From: SAR86 cluster bacterium SAR86A
GTDB lineage: Bacteria; Pseudomonadota; Gammaproteobacteria; Magnimaribacterales; D2472
Assembly (NCBI GenBank): GCA_000252525.1
Contig: JH611156.1
Span: 348,785-412,784 of the forward strand
DNA length: 64,000 nucleotides
Reading direction: 5' to 3'
Position 1 is the first letter of the stretch; each line of letters opens with the position of its first letter. The position numbers were made by a program, and so were the translations under genes. Positions 55,654-64,000 of this stretch are shown in pieces. The notes below the pieces were generated by a model, which saw only the letters and a program-made list of their open reading frames with translations, was not told the origin of the DNA and did not search any database.

Positions 55654-56646
55654 ATGAAAAAACGAATTCTAACTGGAATAACTACAACTGGCACTCCACA
55701 TATTGGTAATTATATAGGAGCTATTAGACCAGCTCTTGAAATGGCAAAAGATTCAAGCGAGTCCTTTTTCTTTCTTGCAGATTATCATTCTATTATTAAA
55801 AATAATAATTCAGAGGATATTAAAAATTCCGTTAAAAATATAGCCTTGGCTTGGCTTGCATGTGGACTAAATCCTAATAAAACTATTTTTTATAAACAGT
55901 CGGATGTACCTGAGATACTTGAATTAACTTGGATTCTTAACTGTGTAACCGCAAAAGGGCTTATGAATAGGGCTCATGCATATAAAGCGGCAATTTCACT
56001 AAATAAAGAAGATCCTGATAAAGGAATTAATATGGGTCTTTTTTCATATCCAGTATTAATGTCTGCTGATATTTTAATGTTTGATTCAACACATGTTCCA
56101 GTTGGATCAGATCAAATTCAGCACCTAGAAATGACCAGAGATATTGCTCAGAGATTTAATCATTTATATAAACCTATATTAACTATCCCTGAGCCTATGA
56201 TTCAAGACAGTGAAAATACTGTACCTGGCCTTGATGGAAGGAAAATGAGTAAATCATATAACAATGTCATTCCTCTATTAGGAAGTGAGAAAGAGTTACG
56301 CAAGTCAGTAATGAAAATAATTACAAATTCATTAGAACCTGGTGAACCAAAAGATATTAACGATTGCACTGTTTTTGCATTATATGAATATTTTGCTTCA
56401 GAAGGTCAGATTGATGATTTAAAAAAATCCTATAAAGATGGCATAAGCTGGGGTGATGCTAAGGAAATATTGTTTAAATTAATCAATGAAGAACTGAATC
56501 CAATAAGAGCTAAATTTGAAGAGCTTAAAAATAATAATGATTATTTAAACGATGTATTACACGAGGGGGCTAAAAAAGCACGTGTGCTTGCTCAAGAAAA
56601 AATCCTAGCAATTAAAGAAATTATTGGTATATCAAAAATTAATTAA
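55654..56646 (+). CDS. trpS: Tryptophanyl-tRNA synthetase
   Basis: A 330-residue class I synthetase. The HIGH motif is GTPHIGNYIGAI (about residues 12-23) and the KMSKS motif is GRKMSKSYNNV (about 197-207). Also present is GSDQIQHLEMTRDIAQRF for tRNA and tryptophan binding. Length and layout are standard for bacterial TrpS. The next gene overlaps its stop by one base (TAATG). Confidence 0.97.
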   Translation: MKKRILTGITTTGTPHIGNYIGAIRPALEMAKDSSESFFFLADYHSIIKNNNSEDIKNSVKNIALAWLACGLNPNKTIFYKQSDVPEILELTWILNCVTAKGLMNRAHAYKAAISLNKEDPDKGINMGLFSYPVLMSADILMFDSTHVPVGSDQIQHLEMTRDIAQRFNHLYKPILTIPEPMIQDSENTVPGLDGRKMSKSYNNVIPLLGSEKELRKSVMKIITNSLEPGEPKDINDCTVFALYEYFASEGQIDDLKKSYKDGISWGDAKEILFKLINEELNPIRAKFEELKNNNDYLNDVLHEGAKKARVLAQEKILAIKEIIGISKIN

Positions 56647-57836
56647 TGTCTATTTCAGGCTCTTCATGGTTGAAATTTGGCCTGTTTACAGTAGGCCTTG
56701 GTCAGTCATTTGTTTTTGTTCTAGTTCCACCTCTTGCAAGAGATTTAGGCTTAAGTGAAATACAAACTTCTTCAATTTTTGCAATATCAGCTTTGGCATG
56801 GGCAACAACAAGCGCATTCTGGGGAAGAACAAGTGATAAATATGGAAGAAGAAATATAGCAATTCTTGGGCTTGTAGGGTATTCAATATCTTTAATTGCA
56901 TTAATTACGCCTCTTTTTTTGGCACAGAAAAATTTACTTAGTGTTACTTTACTGTTTCCAGCTCTTGTACTGGGAAGATTGATAAATGGTCTTGTTGGAT
57001 CAGCCACAAGACCTGCATCTTTTGCATATATTGCTGATATAACCTCAAAAGATAATCGAACAGTCAAATTTGCAAGATTAGAGTCAAGCTTTCTGCTTGG
57101 AACTGTAGCGGGGCCATTAGTGGGCGGTTTTCTATTTTTAATTAGTAATGAAACACCTTTTTATGTTTTTTCTATGCTTGCATTTATTGCTGCGATAGGA
57201 ATTTATAGAAAACTAGATTCAGTAACTAAAAAAAAGAACACCGTTAAAAAACTTAACAAAATTAATTGGTACTCCTCGACAATTTGGCCCTTTCTTGCAT
57301 TTGCTGCAGTTTTAAGTCTATGTCAAGCATCCTTACTTCAATCTATTGGGTTTTATATCACCGATTTGTATAGTGATTTTGATAATTTACCAACATTAAT
57401 AAGTATGACTTTCGCTCTTTTATCTATTTCAACAATTGTAAGTCAATACATATTCACAGATGCATTCCCGATGAATAATTTTAATCTTTTATTATTTGGA
57501 ACATTACTTTTAATATTTTCATATTTCACAATGGCGTTTTATCAAACAATTTCAGTGTATTATTTATCTATTATCGTTCTTGGTTTTGGATTTGGTATGA
57601 CTAGACCCGCATTAGCATCTTCGTTATCCCTCGCACAATCGCCTGAAAATCAAGGATCTGCTGCAGGATATTTAGGATCTGTTATACCGATTGGCCATAT
57701 GACAACTCCTTTCATAGCAATGCCAATTTATTCAATCAATCCTGCATACTTGTATTATTTTAGTTCAGTCTTATGTATAACTTTAATAATATTTATAATA
57801 AGCCAACCTATACTTAAAAAATCAGGATCTTTATGA
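56646..57836 (+). CDS. MFS transporter, 12-helix, unknown substrate
   Basis: A 396-residue MFS protein. The loop 2-3 motif WGRTSDKYGRRN (about residues 58-69) is clear, as is the helix-4/5 region GLVGSATRPASFAYIADIT. The second half repeats ALASSLSLAQSPENQGSAAGYLG. It resembles multidrug/drug-H+ type exporters, but the substrate is open. It sits between trpS and hemH in one transcript (four-base overlap with hemH). Confidence 0.82.
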   Translation: MSISGSSWLKFGLFTVGLGQSFVFVLVPPLARDLGLSEIQTSSIFAISALAWATTSAFWGRTSDKYGRRNIAILGLVGYSISLIALITPLFLAQKNLLSVTLLFPALVLGRLINGLVGSATRPASFAYIADITSKDNRTVKFARLESSFLLGTVAGPLVGGFLFLISNETPFYVFSMLAFIAAIGIYRKLDSVTKKKNTVKKLNKINWYSSTIWPFLAFAAVLSLCQASLLQSIGFYITDLYSDFDNLPTLISMTFALLSISTIVSQYIFTDAFPMNNFNLLLFGTLLLIFSYFTMAFYQTISVYYLSIIVLGFGFGMTRPALASSLSLAQSPENQGSAAGYLGSVIPIGHMTTPFIAMPIYSINPAYLYYFSSVLCITLIIFIISQPILKKSGSL

Positions 57837-58831
57837 AAAAAACTCTTCTTATTGTTAACTTAGGTACCCCAGATAAGCCCAATTACTTTAGTGTTTTCAA
57901 ATATCTAAGACAGTTTTTAATGGATGGTAGAGTAATAAATGTAAATCCAATTATCAGATTTTTTTTAGTAAATTTAATAATTGTACCTTTTAGATCTTTT
58001 TCATCATCAAAGATCTATCGACAAGTTTGGGATAAAGAGACAGGATCACCGCTTCTTTATAATACCAAAAAATTAGCTGAAAAATTGAACTCAAAACTAC
58101 CAGATTATGATGTTGAGTTTGCCATGCGATATCAAAATCCATCTCTTGAAAAAGTTATAAATAAGATTCTATTAAAAAATCCTGACGAAATTATTATATT
58201 ACCTCTATTTCCTCACTATGCAGCAGCAACAACAGGCTCGGTATATGAGGAGGTTTCAAGGATAATTTCAAAAAAATGGGTTGTTCCAAAAATAAAATTT
58301 ATTAGCCAGTTTTATGACAATGAAAAATTTATAAATGCTTGGATTGAAAAAGCTAATAAATTCGATATAAATGCATATGACAAAATTATTTTTAGTTATC
58401 ACGGTATTCCGAATAGTCATGTAGATAATGTTTATGAAGATTCTGTGTGTAGTGACCATGATTGTGAAATTAAGATTACTGAAAAAAATAAATTTTGTTA
58501 CAAAGCCACAACTTATGAAACAACTAAGATTTTAGCTAGTAAACTTAATATAAAAGATGATAATTACATAGTTACATTTCAATCAAGATTGACTAATAAA
58601 TGGTTAACTCCATTTACTGATGAAGTTCTTGAATCTTTAGCTAAAGAAGGAAAGAAAAATATTTTAATTTTTTCACCAGCTTTTACTGCTGATTGTTTAG
58701 AAACAATCATTGAATTAGGTGATGAATACAAAGAACTATTTATAGAAGCTGGAGGGGATAATCTTGATTATGTAGAGTCATTAAATTATTCAGATACTTG
58801 GGCAGATGCTATTATAGATATTATTAAATAG
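57833..58831 (+). CDS. hemH: Ferrochelatase
   Basis: A 332-residue enzyme inserting Fe2+ into protoporphyrin IX, the last step of heme synthesis. It has LLIVNLGTPDKP at the start, GSPLLYNTKKLAEKL (about residues 67-81), FAMRYQNPSL (about 95-104), the catalytic His in SYHGIPNSH (about residue 187) and the Glu in DCLETIIELG (about 290). No C-terminal membrane helix is present. It overlaps the preceding MFS gene by four bases. Confidence 0.95.
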   Translation: MKKTLLIVNLGTPDKPNYFSVFKYLRQFLMDGRVINVNPIIRFFLVNLIIVPFRSFSSSKIYRQVWDKETGSPLLYNTKKLAEKLNSKLPDYDVEFAMRYQNPSLEKVINKILLKNPDEIIILPLFPHYAAATTGSVYEEVSRIISKKWVVPKIKFISQFYDNEKFINAWIEKANKFDINAYDKIIFSYHGIPNSHVDNVYEDSVCSDHDCEIKITEKNKFCYKATTYETTKILASKLNIKDDNYIVTFQSRLTNKWLTPFTDEVLESLAKEGKKNILIFSPAFTADCLETIIELGDEYKELFIEAGGDNLDYVESLNYSDTWADAIIDIIK

Positions 58832-58842
58832 GCAAATTAATT

Positions 58843-59715
58843 ATGTTTACAAAAGATTTATTAAAAAATAAAAGAATTTTGATTACTGGAGGCGGAACTG
58901 GTCTTGGTAAAGAAATGGCTTCTCACTTTGCAGAGTATGGAGCGGATATTTATATATGTGGTAGAAGAGATAATGTGCTTCAAGATACTGCAGAAGAAAT
59001 AAAAGAAAAATTTAAAGTAAATGTGCACACACAAACTCTTGATATTAGAGCATCTAAAGATGTAGATGATTATGTTCAAAACATATTTGATGAGGGTCCT
59101 CTTGATGGACTTGTAAATAATGCTGCAGGAAATTTTATTTCACCTACTAAAGATTTATCTCATAAAGGTTTTGATGCAATCGCTAATATCGTTTTTCATG
59201 GTACTTTTTATATGACTCATTCGGTTGGCAAAAGATGGATAGAGCAGGGTGTTAAAGGTTCGATTATCAATATTCTTACAACTTGGATATGGACTGGTTC
59301 ACCGTATGTTGTTCCTTCAGCTATGTCAAAATCAGGAATCCATGCAATGACACAGTCATTGGCAGCAGAGTGGGGAAAATATGGAATTAAAATTAATGGT
59401 ATTGCACCAGGACCATTTCCTACAAAAGGAGCTTGGGATAGATTAATGCCTGGTGGTGGAGATCAAAAAAGTTATACATCAACAGTTCCGCTTGGCAGAG
59501 TTGGTGAAATGTCAGAATTACAAAATCTAGCTACATTTTTAATGTCAGATGGTTGTGATTACCTCACTGGTCAAACTATAGGTCTTGATGGTGGTCAATA
59601 TTTAACTGGTGGTGGGACTTTTTCACAGCTTGATGCGTTATCTGATGATGACTGGAATAATATGAGAGAATTAATTAGGTCTGCAAATAACAAAGACAAA
59701 GCAGACAGGAGTTAG
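58843..59715 (+). CDS. 2,4-dienoyl-CoA reductase-type SDR
   Basis: A 290-residue short-chain reductase. NADP-binding TGGGTGLGKE (residues 15-24) and NNAAGNFISPT (about 91-101) are clear. The usual catalytic YxxxK is VVPSAMSKSG, with Ser in place of Tyr, and AAEWGKYGIKINGIAPGP follows; this is the pattern of mitochondrial DECR1-type 2,4-dienoyl-CoA reductases, which use a different Tyr-Ser set. It should reduce polyunsaturated acyl-CoA during beta-oxidation. Unlike E. coli FadH it is not an iron-sulfur flavoprotein. It follows hemH by 11 bases. Confidence 0.85.
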   Translation: MFTKDLLKNKRILITGGGTGLGKEMASHFAEYGADIYICGRRDNVLQDTAEEIKEKFKVNVHTQTLDIRASKDVDDYVQNIFDEGPLDGLVNNAAGNFISPTKDLSHKGFDAIANIVFHGTFYMTHSVGKRWIEQGVKGSIINILTTWIWTGSPYVVPSAMSKSGIHAMTQSLAAEWGKYGIKINGIAPGPFPTKGAWDRLMPGGGDQKSYTSTVPLGRVGEMSELQNLATFLMSDGCDYLTGQTIGLDGGQYLTGGGTFSQLDALSDDDWNNMRELIRSANNKDKADRS

Positions 59716-59724
59716 GGTGAGTTT

Positions 59725-61152
59725 ATGAATACATATGAAGAGATGAACAATGTTCTAAAAGATCAAAAGGAGTATTTTATTAAAAATGGTTCTCCATCCG
59801 TAGATCTTAGAATTGATAGACTGCAGAGGCTTAAAAGTTTGATTATGGATAATAGATATGACTTTGTTGATGCTTTGAATGCCGATTTTGGTAACAGATC
59901 TAAAAACGCCTCTATGTTATCTGATGTATATGGAATAATGCCTGCAATCAATTTAGCCATAAAAAATGTAAAAAAATGGAACAAGATTGAAAAGAAATCG
60001 TCAAATTTCCCTTTTGGATTATTGGGTGCAAAGTCATATATTAAATATGAACCTCTTGGAACAGTTGGCATGATTTCTCCTTGGAATTTTCCAGTGAACC
60101 TAGCTTTTGTTCCACTTGTTTCTATTTTTGCAGCAGGTAATCAGGTTATGCATAAACCCAGTGAGCATACGCCTATTACCTCATCTCTGTTAAAAGATTT
60201 ATGTGATAAAGCATATGATCAGAACGAATTTGCAACATTTTTAGGTGGACCTGATGTTGGTGAGGCATTCACTAAACTGAATTTTGATCATCTTTTATAT
60301 ACAGGAGGTGGATCAGTAGCTAAGCATGTTATGAGCGCAGCTTCCCAAAATTTAGTTCCATGTACACTTGAATTAGGTGGTAAGTCACCTGTTGTTGTTG
60401 GTAAATCTGCTGACTTGAAAACAACAGCTAAAAGAATAATGTTTGGTAAAACACTTAATGCTGGTCAAATTTGTCTAGCACCAGATTATGTTGTTGTTCA
60501 TAAAGATCAAAAAGATGATTTTATTAATGAAACTAAAAATGCTGTATCTGACTATTTTCCAGATTTAAAAGATAATGATGATTACACTTCTATTATAAAT
60601 CAAAATCATTATGACAGACTTCAGGACTTACTTAACGATGCTGTTGAAAAGGGTGCAACTATTGATGAAATTAATCCTGCAAATGAGGATTTTAGTCAAC
60701 AAGAACATTTCAAAATTCCACCAACAATTGTTTCAAATACCACTGATGACATGAAAATCATGCAGGAGGAAATATTTGGACCACTTTTACCAGTAGTTGA
60801 GTATGACGAGATAGATGAGGCTACTAAGTTAATTAACTCTAAAGATAGACCACTTGGATTATATTATTTTGGCAATGATCAATCAGAGCAAGACAACATT
60901 CTTAATAAAACTTCATCTGGTGGTGTAACTGTCAATAATGTAATAAGTCATCTTCAACAAAATGATCTCTCTTTTGGTGGTGTTGGACCATCTGGTATGG
61001 GTAGATATAAATCATTTGAGGGATTCAAAAATTTCTCTAATCCAAGGGCTTACTATAAAGATGTAAGCTTCAAGCTAGATAAAGTTTTTGATGCTGTAAG
61101 ACCACCTTATAAAGAAAATATTGAGAAAGTATTAAAACAATTAATGAAATAG
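59725..61152 (+). CDS. Aldehyde dehydrogenase, coniferyl-aldehyde dehydrogenase group
   Basis: A 475-residue NAD(P)+-dependent dehydrogenase. PWNFPVNLAFVPL (about residues 119-131), the general-base Glu in TLELGGKSP (about residue 218) and the catalytic Cys in NAGQICLAPDYV (about residue 252) are intact. The long C-terminal SGGVTVNNVISHLQQNDLSFGGVG block places it in the class 3/coniferyl aldehyde group. It probably oxidises fatty or aromatic aldehydes and follows the dienoyl-CoA reductase by nine bases. Confidence 0.88.
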   Translation: MNTYEEMNNVLKDQKEYFIKNGSPSVDLRIDRLQRLKSLIMDNRYDFVDALNADFGNRSKNASMLSDVYGIMPAINLAIKNVKKWNKIEKKSSNFPFGLLGAKSYIKYEPLGTVGMISPWNFPVNLAFVPLVSIFAAGNQVMHKPSEHTPITSSLLKDLCDKAYDQNEFATFLGGPDVGEAFTKLNFDHLLYTGGGSVAKHVMSAASQNLVPCTLELGGKSPVVVGKSADLKTTAKRIMFGKTLNAGQICLAPDYVVVHKDQKDDFINETKNAVSDYFPDLKDNDDYTSIINQNHYDRLQDLLNDAVEKGATIDEINPANEDFSQQEHFKIPPTIVSNTTDDMKIMQEEIFGPLLPVVEYDEIDEATKLINSKDRPLGLYYFGNDQSEQDNILNKTSSGGVTVNNVISHLQQNDLSFGGVGPSGMGRYKSFEGFKNFSNPRAYYKDVSFKLDKVFDAVRPPYKENIEKVLKQLMK

Positions 61153-61156
61153 GATT

Positions 61157-62386
61157 GTGTCCTCAATTTCTTTTAACTTAGGGTATAGATATTTAAGATC
61201 TAAAAAAGGTGGAATATTCTCTTTTACCACCATTCTAGCAATATTAGGGCTATCCATAGGTGTAGCAAGCCTAATAATAGTTACCTCTGTCATGAACGGC
61301 TTTCAAAAAGAACTTGAAAATAGAATTTTGGGTGTAATTCCCCATGCAATTGTTTATAACGATGATTCCATTGAAAATTACGAAGAACTAATTGAGAAAA
61401 TAAATGCAAATAATGATGTTTATGAATCATCACCATATATTGAAATTCAAGCCCTCATATCATCATCAAGTGAAAATCAACCAGTCAGTTTAATAGGCAT
61501 CGAACCTGATAAAGAAAAAGAAATTTCTATATTGCCACAATATATGATCATTGGAGATTTTGAAAATCTTAATAATAAAAATAGTGTAATTATTGGTTCA
61601 TCGTTAGCTGCAAATCTTGGAGCATATGTAGGAGATAATATAGTTATTACAACGCCTGACATAAAATCAACCATTATCGGCTCCTATCCTTTATCAGTAA
61701 CTCTTGAAATTGTTGGAATCTATGAATTAAGAACAGAAATTGATCAATACCTTGTATTGACTTCTCATAAAACTGCACAAAAATTAAAAAAATTTAGTAC
61801 TGATCAAACTGAATCTATAAGGATAAAAACTACAGATCTTTTTAAAGCAGATCTAATTGGTTCGAATATTGCTCTTGAACTTGGTAATTCTTTCTACATA
61901 TCATCGTGGAAAGACACACATGGAACATTATTTGAGGCAATTAAATTTGAAAAACTATTAATTAGCTTGATGTTATTTCTAATTGTGGCTGTTGCATCAA
62001 TTTTAGTTTTATCAACAATCGTAATGACTGTTAAATCAAAAGAAAGAGAAGTTGCGATACTCAGAACGTTAGGTGCAAGCTCTAACCAGTTGACTTTAAT
62101 TTTCTTCACTCAAGGTATTTTATTAAGTGTCATAGGTATCTTTATCGGAGTTATGATTGGATATCTATTTACAATAAACATTAACAATATAATCAATATA
62201 TTGGAGGCGATGCTTGGTAGAAATCTTTTAGAGGCATATTTCATAAATTATTTTCCTTATTTTATCGACCATAAACAGATACTTTTTATATGTCTTATTT
62301 CTTTAATTTTAAGCATTAGCGCTTCTTTTCTCCCTTCTTTGAGAGCTACGAAGCTAAATCCAGTGGAAATTCTACGACATGAGTAA
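61157..62386 (+). CDS. lolC: Lipoprotein-releasing ABC transporter permease (LolC/LolE/LolF type)
   Basis: A 409-residue FtsX-like permease. It has a first helix (about residues 20-45), a large periplasmic domain (about 50-265), and three C-terminal helices (about 265-290, 315-345 and 370-392) with the ERVVAILRTLGASSNQL-like coupling segment. It starts with GTG. With LolD it extracts outer-membrane lipoproteins and hands them to LolA. Only one such permease precedes lolD, so it may form a homodimer (LolF type). It overlaps lolD by eight bases. Confidence 0.88.
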   Translation: MSSISFNLGYRYLRSKKGGIFSFTTILAILGLSIGVASLIIVTSVMNGFQKELENRILGVIPHAIVYNDDSIENYEELIEKINANNDVYESSPYIEIQALISSSSENQPVSLIGIEPDKEKEISILPQYMIIGDFENLNNKNSVIIGSSLAANLGAYVGDNIVITTPDIKSTIIGSYPLSVTLEIVGIYELRTEIDQYLVLTSHKTAQKLKKFSTDQTESIRIKTTDLFKADLIGSNIALELGNSFYISSWKDTHGTLFEAIKFEKLLISLMLFLIVAVASILVLSTIVMTVKSKEREVAILRTLGASSNQLTLIFFTQGILLSVIGIFIGVMIGYLFTININNIINILEAMLGRNLLEAYFINYFPYFIDHKQILFICLISLILSISASFLPSLRATKLNPVEILRHE

Positions 62387-63059
62387 GCTTGAATGTAAAG
62401 ATTTATCAAAATCGTTCTCGATTTCAGGAGATACTATTGAGGTTATTAATAACATAAATCTTTCAATTACCGAGGGTGACAAAGTTGCAATTACAGGTAA
62501 ATCAGGGGCTGGTAAGTCCACTTTACTTCAAATCTTAGCATCTCTTGATAGCCCAACTTCTGGAAGAGTCTATTTAGATAAAACAGACTTTGCTTCTTTG
62601 AGTAATGATGGCCTATCACAGATTAGATTACATAATTTTGGTTTCGTCTATCAATTTCATCATCTTTTAGATGACTTATCTGTTGAGGAGAACATCTCAA
62701 TTCCTCTTAGCCTCAAAAATGAATTAAATTCTGAATCAAAAATACTTGTTAATAAAATAATGAAAGAATTAGACATTTATGAAAGAAAAAATCATCTTCC
62801 ATGGAAATTATCTGGTGGTGAAAAACAAAGAGTAGCAATAGCTAGAGCTATTGTTACAAAACCTAAATTTTTATTTCTTGATGAGCCTACAGGTAATTTA
62901 GATAGAAAAAATGCATCAATAATCCAATCTTTAATTTTTGAAATGTCTGACAAATACGGTATTGCATTAATTTCTGCAACTCATGATAATGATTTTATAA
63001 GTTCTTTTGAAAACATATATGAAATTAGTGGAACAAAATTGAATAAGATCTATGAATGA
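62379..63059 (+). CDS. lolD: Lipoprotein-releasing ATPase LolD
   Basis: A 226-residue ABC ATPase. Walker A GKSGAGKST (about residues 40-48), Q-loop VYQFHHLLDDLSVEEN (about 89-104; the LolD-specific FQFHHLL), signature LSGGEKQRVAIARA (about 144-157), Walker B FLFLDEPTGNLD and H-loop SATHD (about 206) are all intact. It powers the LolC-type permease encoded just upstream. Confidence 0.95.
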   Translation: MSKLECKDLSKSFSISGDTIEVINNINLSITEGDKVAITGKSGAGKSTLLQILASLDSPTSGRVYLDKTDFASLSNDGLSQIRLHNFGFVYQFHHLLDDLSVEENISIPLSLKNELNSESKILVNKIMKELDIYERKNHLPWKLSGGEKQRVAIARAIVTKPKFLFLDEPTGNLDRKNASIIQSLIFEMSDKYGIALISATHDNDFISSFENIYEISGTKLNKIYE

Positions 63060-63651
63060 GTTTATAACAGCAGGCGGGATATTTATGTGGCCATTGCTGG
63101 CATGCAGCGTTTTAATAATAGCTTTTTCTATTGAAAGATCATGGTTTCTTCAAAAAAGACTTATTTGCCCAGATGGTTTATCTAATCAAATTAAAACATT
63201 AATGGATAACGATATGATTGATAAAAGACATGCTGAGGAAATATCAAATCTATCATCATTAGGTTTTTTGTTAATTAATTGCATTAAATATAAAAACTTA
63301 CCTAGAGAAAATTTAGAATCCAAAATTGAAGAAAAGGCCACAGAAGTTCAATATTCTCTTGAGAGAAACTTAACTATGCTAGGTACAACTGCAACGATAA
63401 GCCCGTTAATTGGTTTATTAGGAACGGTGGTTGGAATGATAACAGCATTTACTGGACTTACTGAAACCTCTGGAGCAAATCCTGATTTACTTGCTGCAGG
63501 CATTTCTCAAGCCTTAATCACAACAGCATTTGGTTTGTTGATAGCTGTACCAGGTCTAGTTCTTCACAAGTATTTTGAACATAAAATTAAATATTTGCTT
63601 ATTAGCCTGCAAACCGAAGTATCTGATTTTATCGATATTATCAATAAATGA
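63052..63651 (+). CDS. exbB: ExbB/TolQ-type proton channel subunit
   Basis: A 199-residue protein with three helices (about residues 10-28, 105-128, 150-172). The MotA/TolQ/ExbB signature is LTMLGTTATISPLIGLLGTVVGMITAF (about 103-129), with the conserved Thr in the third helix region ALITTAFGLLIAVPG. It forms the proton-driven motor with ExbD and energises TonB, hence the receptors in this window. Overlaps lolD by eight bases and exbD by four. Confidence 0.92.
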   Translation: MNEFITAGGIFMWPLLACSVLIIAFSIERSWFLQKRLICPDGLSNQIKTLMDNDMIDKRHAEEISNLSSLGFLLINCIKYKNLPRENLESKIEEKATEVQYSLERNLTMLGTTATISPLIGLLGTVVGMITAFTGLTETSGANPDLLAAGISQALITTAFGLLIAVPGLVLHKYFEHKIKYLLISLQTEVSDFIDIINK

Positions 63652-64000
63652 AATTCTTAAATCAAAAAGATTCAAATTTTTCAATTGAAATAACACCCCT
63701 TATAGATATTGTTTTTTTATTAGTTATTTTTTTTGTTGTAACCTCAAAAGTTGGAGACTCTCAATTTCTCAATCTAGACTTACCTAAAACTGAATCATTT
63801 CAATACAATACTGTCCAAACGAGTAATGAAATAATGATTTATGAAGATGGATCAATTTATATTAATGAAAATTATTTTAATATTAATGATTTAAACGATA
63901 TTGAGGATGCTATTTTTCGATTGGAGAATGCTGGTGAATCTTTAATACTGAGCGCTCATAGTAACTCTCTTCATGTTTGGGTTATAACAATAATGGATAT
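63648..64000 (+). CDS. exbD: ExbD/TolR-type motor subunit (partial)
   Basis: The first 117 codons are in the window; the gene runs off the right edge. One N-terminal helix (about residues 18-37) contains EITPLIDIVFLLVIFFVV with the conserved proton-conducting Asp (D20), followed by a periplasmic domain. The ATG lies four bases inside the exbB end. In related genomes msbA/lpxK often follow, which cannot be checked here. Confidence 0.92.
   Translation, partial: MKFLNQKDSNFSIEITPLIDIVFLLVIFFVVTSKVGDSQFLNLDLPKTESFQYNTVQTSNEIMIYEDGSIYINENYFNINDLNDIEDAIFRLENAGESLILSAHSNSLHVWVITIMD

Overview
The window is an AT-rich, gene-dense bacterial chromosome segment. It most resembles a free-living marine gammaproteobacterium with a streamlined genome (SAR86-like). 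Support for this: the gammaproteobacterial neighbourhoods trxB/ftsK-lolA-crcB-serS and lolC-lolD-exbB-exbD, three large TonB-dependent receptors, a tRNA-Ser with an encoded CCA, very short intergenic gaps, and almost no mobile DNA. The taxonomic placement is inferred from gene content and base composition; no database search was possible. No IS element, CRISPR array, integrase, rRNA or replication origin was seen. No gap exceeds about 250 bases.

Region by region. 1-2.8 kb holds the end of an MFS gene with an apparent frameshift, a small membrane protein, a GDPD phosphodiesterase and a lipid-type acyltransferase. 2.8-5.1 kb is a nitrogen-scavenging operon (porin-like TorF, PII protein GlnK, ammonium channel AmtB) read leftward from a well-formed sigma-54 type -24/-12 promoter. 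5.1-13.4 kb holds housekeeping and fatty-acid-type oxidoreductases: an SDR, AcuI/YhdH, TrxB, FtsK, LolA, CrcB, SerS and a PhoD-like phosphatase. 13.5-25.2 kb has an Oar-like TonB receptor, a 2OG-Fe(II) oxygenase, a CNT nucleoside transporter, TspO, a FabH-like synthase, hydrolases and a second TonB receptor.

25-41.8 kb is an accessory uptake region with duplicated parts: two BCCT betaine-type transporters, two related TonB receptors (22.8 and 33.7 kb) and two paralogous TPR-sulfotransferase proteins. Between them lie a phage-like PD-(D/E)XK exonuclease, an S51 peptidase and a nitroreductase. Gamma-glutamyltransferase and a class V aminotransferase follow. 41.8-49.5 kb is a signalling cluster: PAS-EAL phosphodiesterase, an unusual phosphoacceptor(HisKA)-REC-GGDEF protein, a stand-alone receiver, a convergent 992-residue hybrid kinase and a short TonB-like protein. 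49.6-64 kb has tRNA-Ser(UGA), a thioesterase, a possible diiron HD-domain oxygenase, hydrolases, transporters, DUF349, TrpS, ferrochelatase, a DECR-type reductase, an aldehyde dehydrogenase, then lolC-lolD-exbB and the start of exbD, which runs off the window.

The genes fit a life of scavenging small organic solutes, ammonium and peptides: ExbB/ExbD energise the TonB receptors at the outer membrane, BCCT/NupC/AmtB/MFS proteins import across the inner membrane, and oxidoreductases and hydrolases process the products. I saw no recognisable DNA-binding transcription factor in the 64 kb. Visible regulation is through PII, a c-di-GMP/phosphorelay cluster and one sigma-54 promoter. The most notable observations are the HisKA-without-ATPase c-di-GMP module, the duplicated BCCT/TonB receptor/TPR-sulfotransferase set, the sigma-54 promoter, the frequent sharing of stop codons by convergent genes, and three small membrane proteins (43, 47 and 50 residues).
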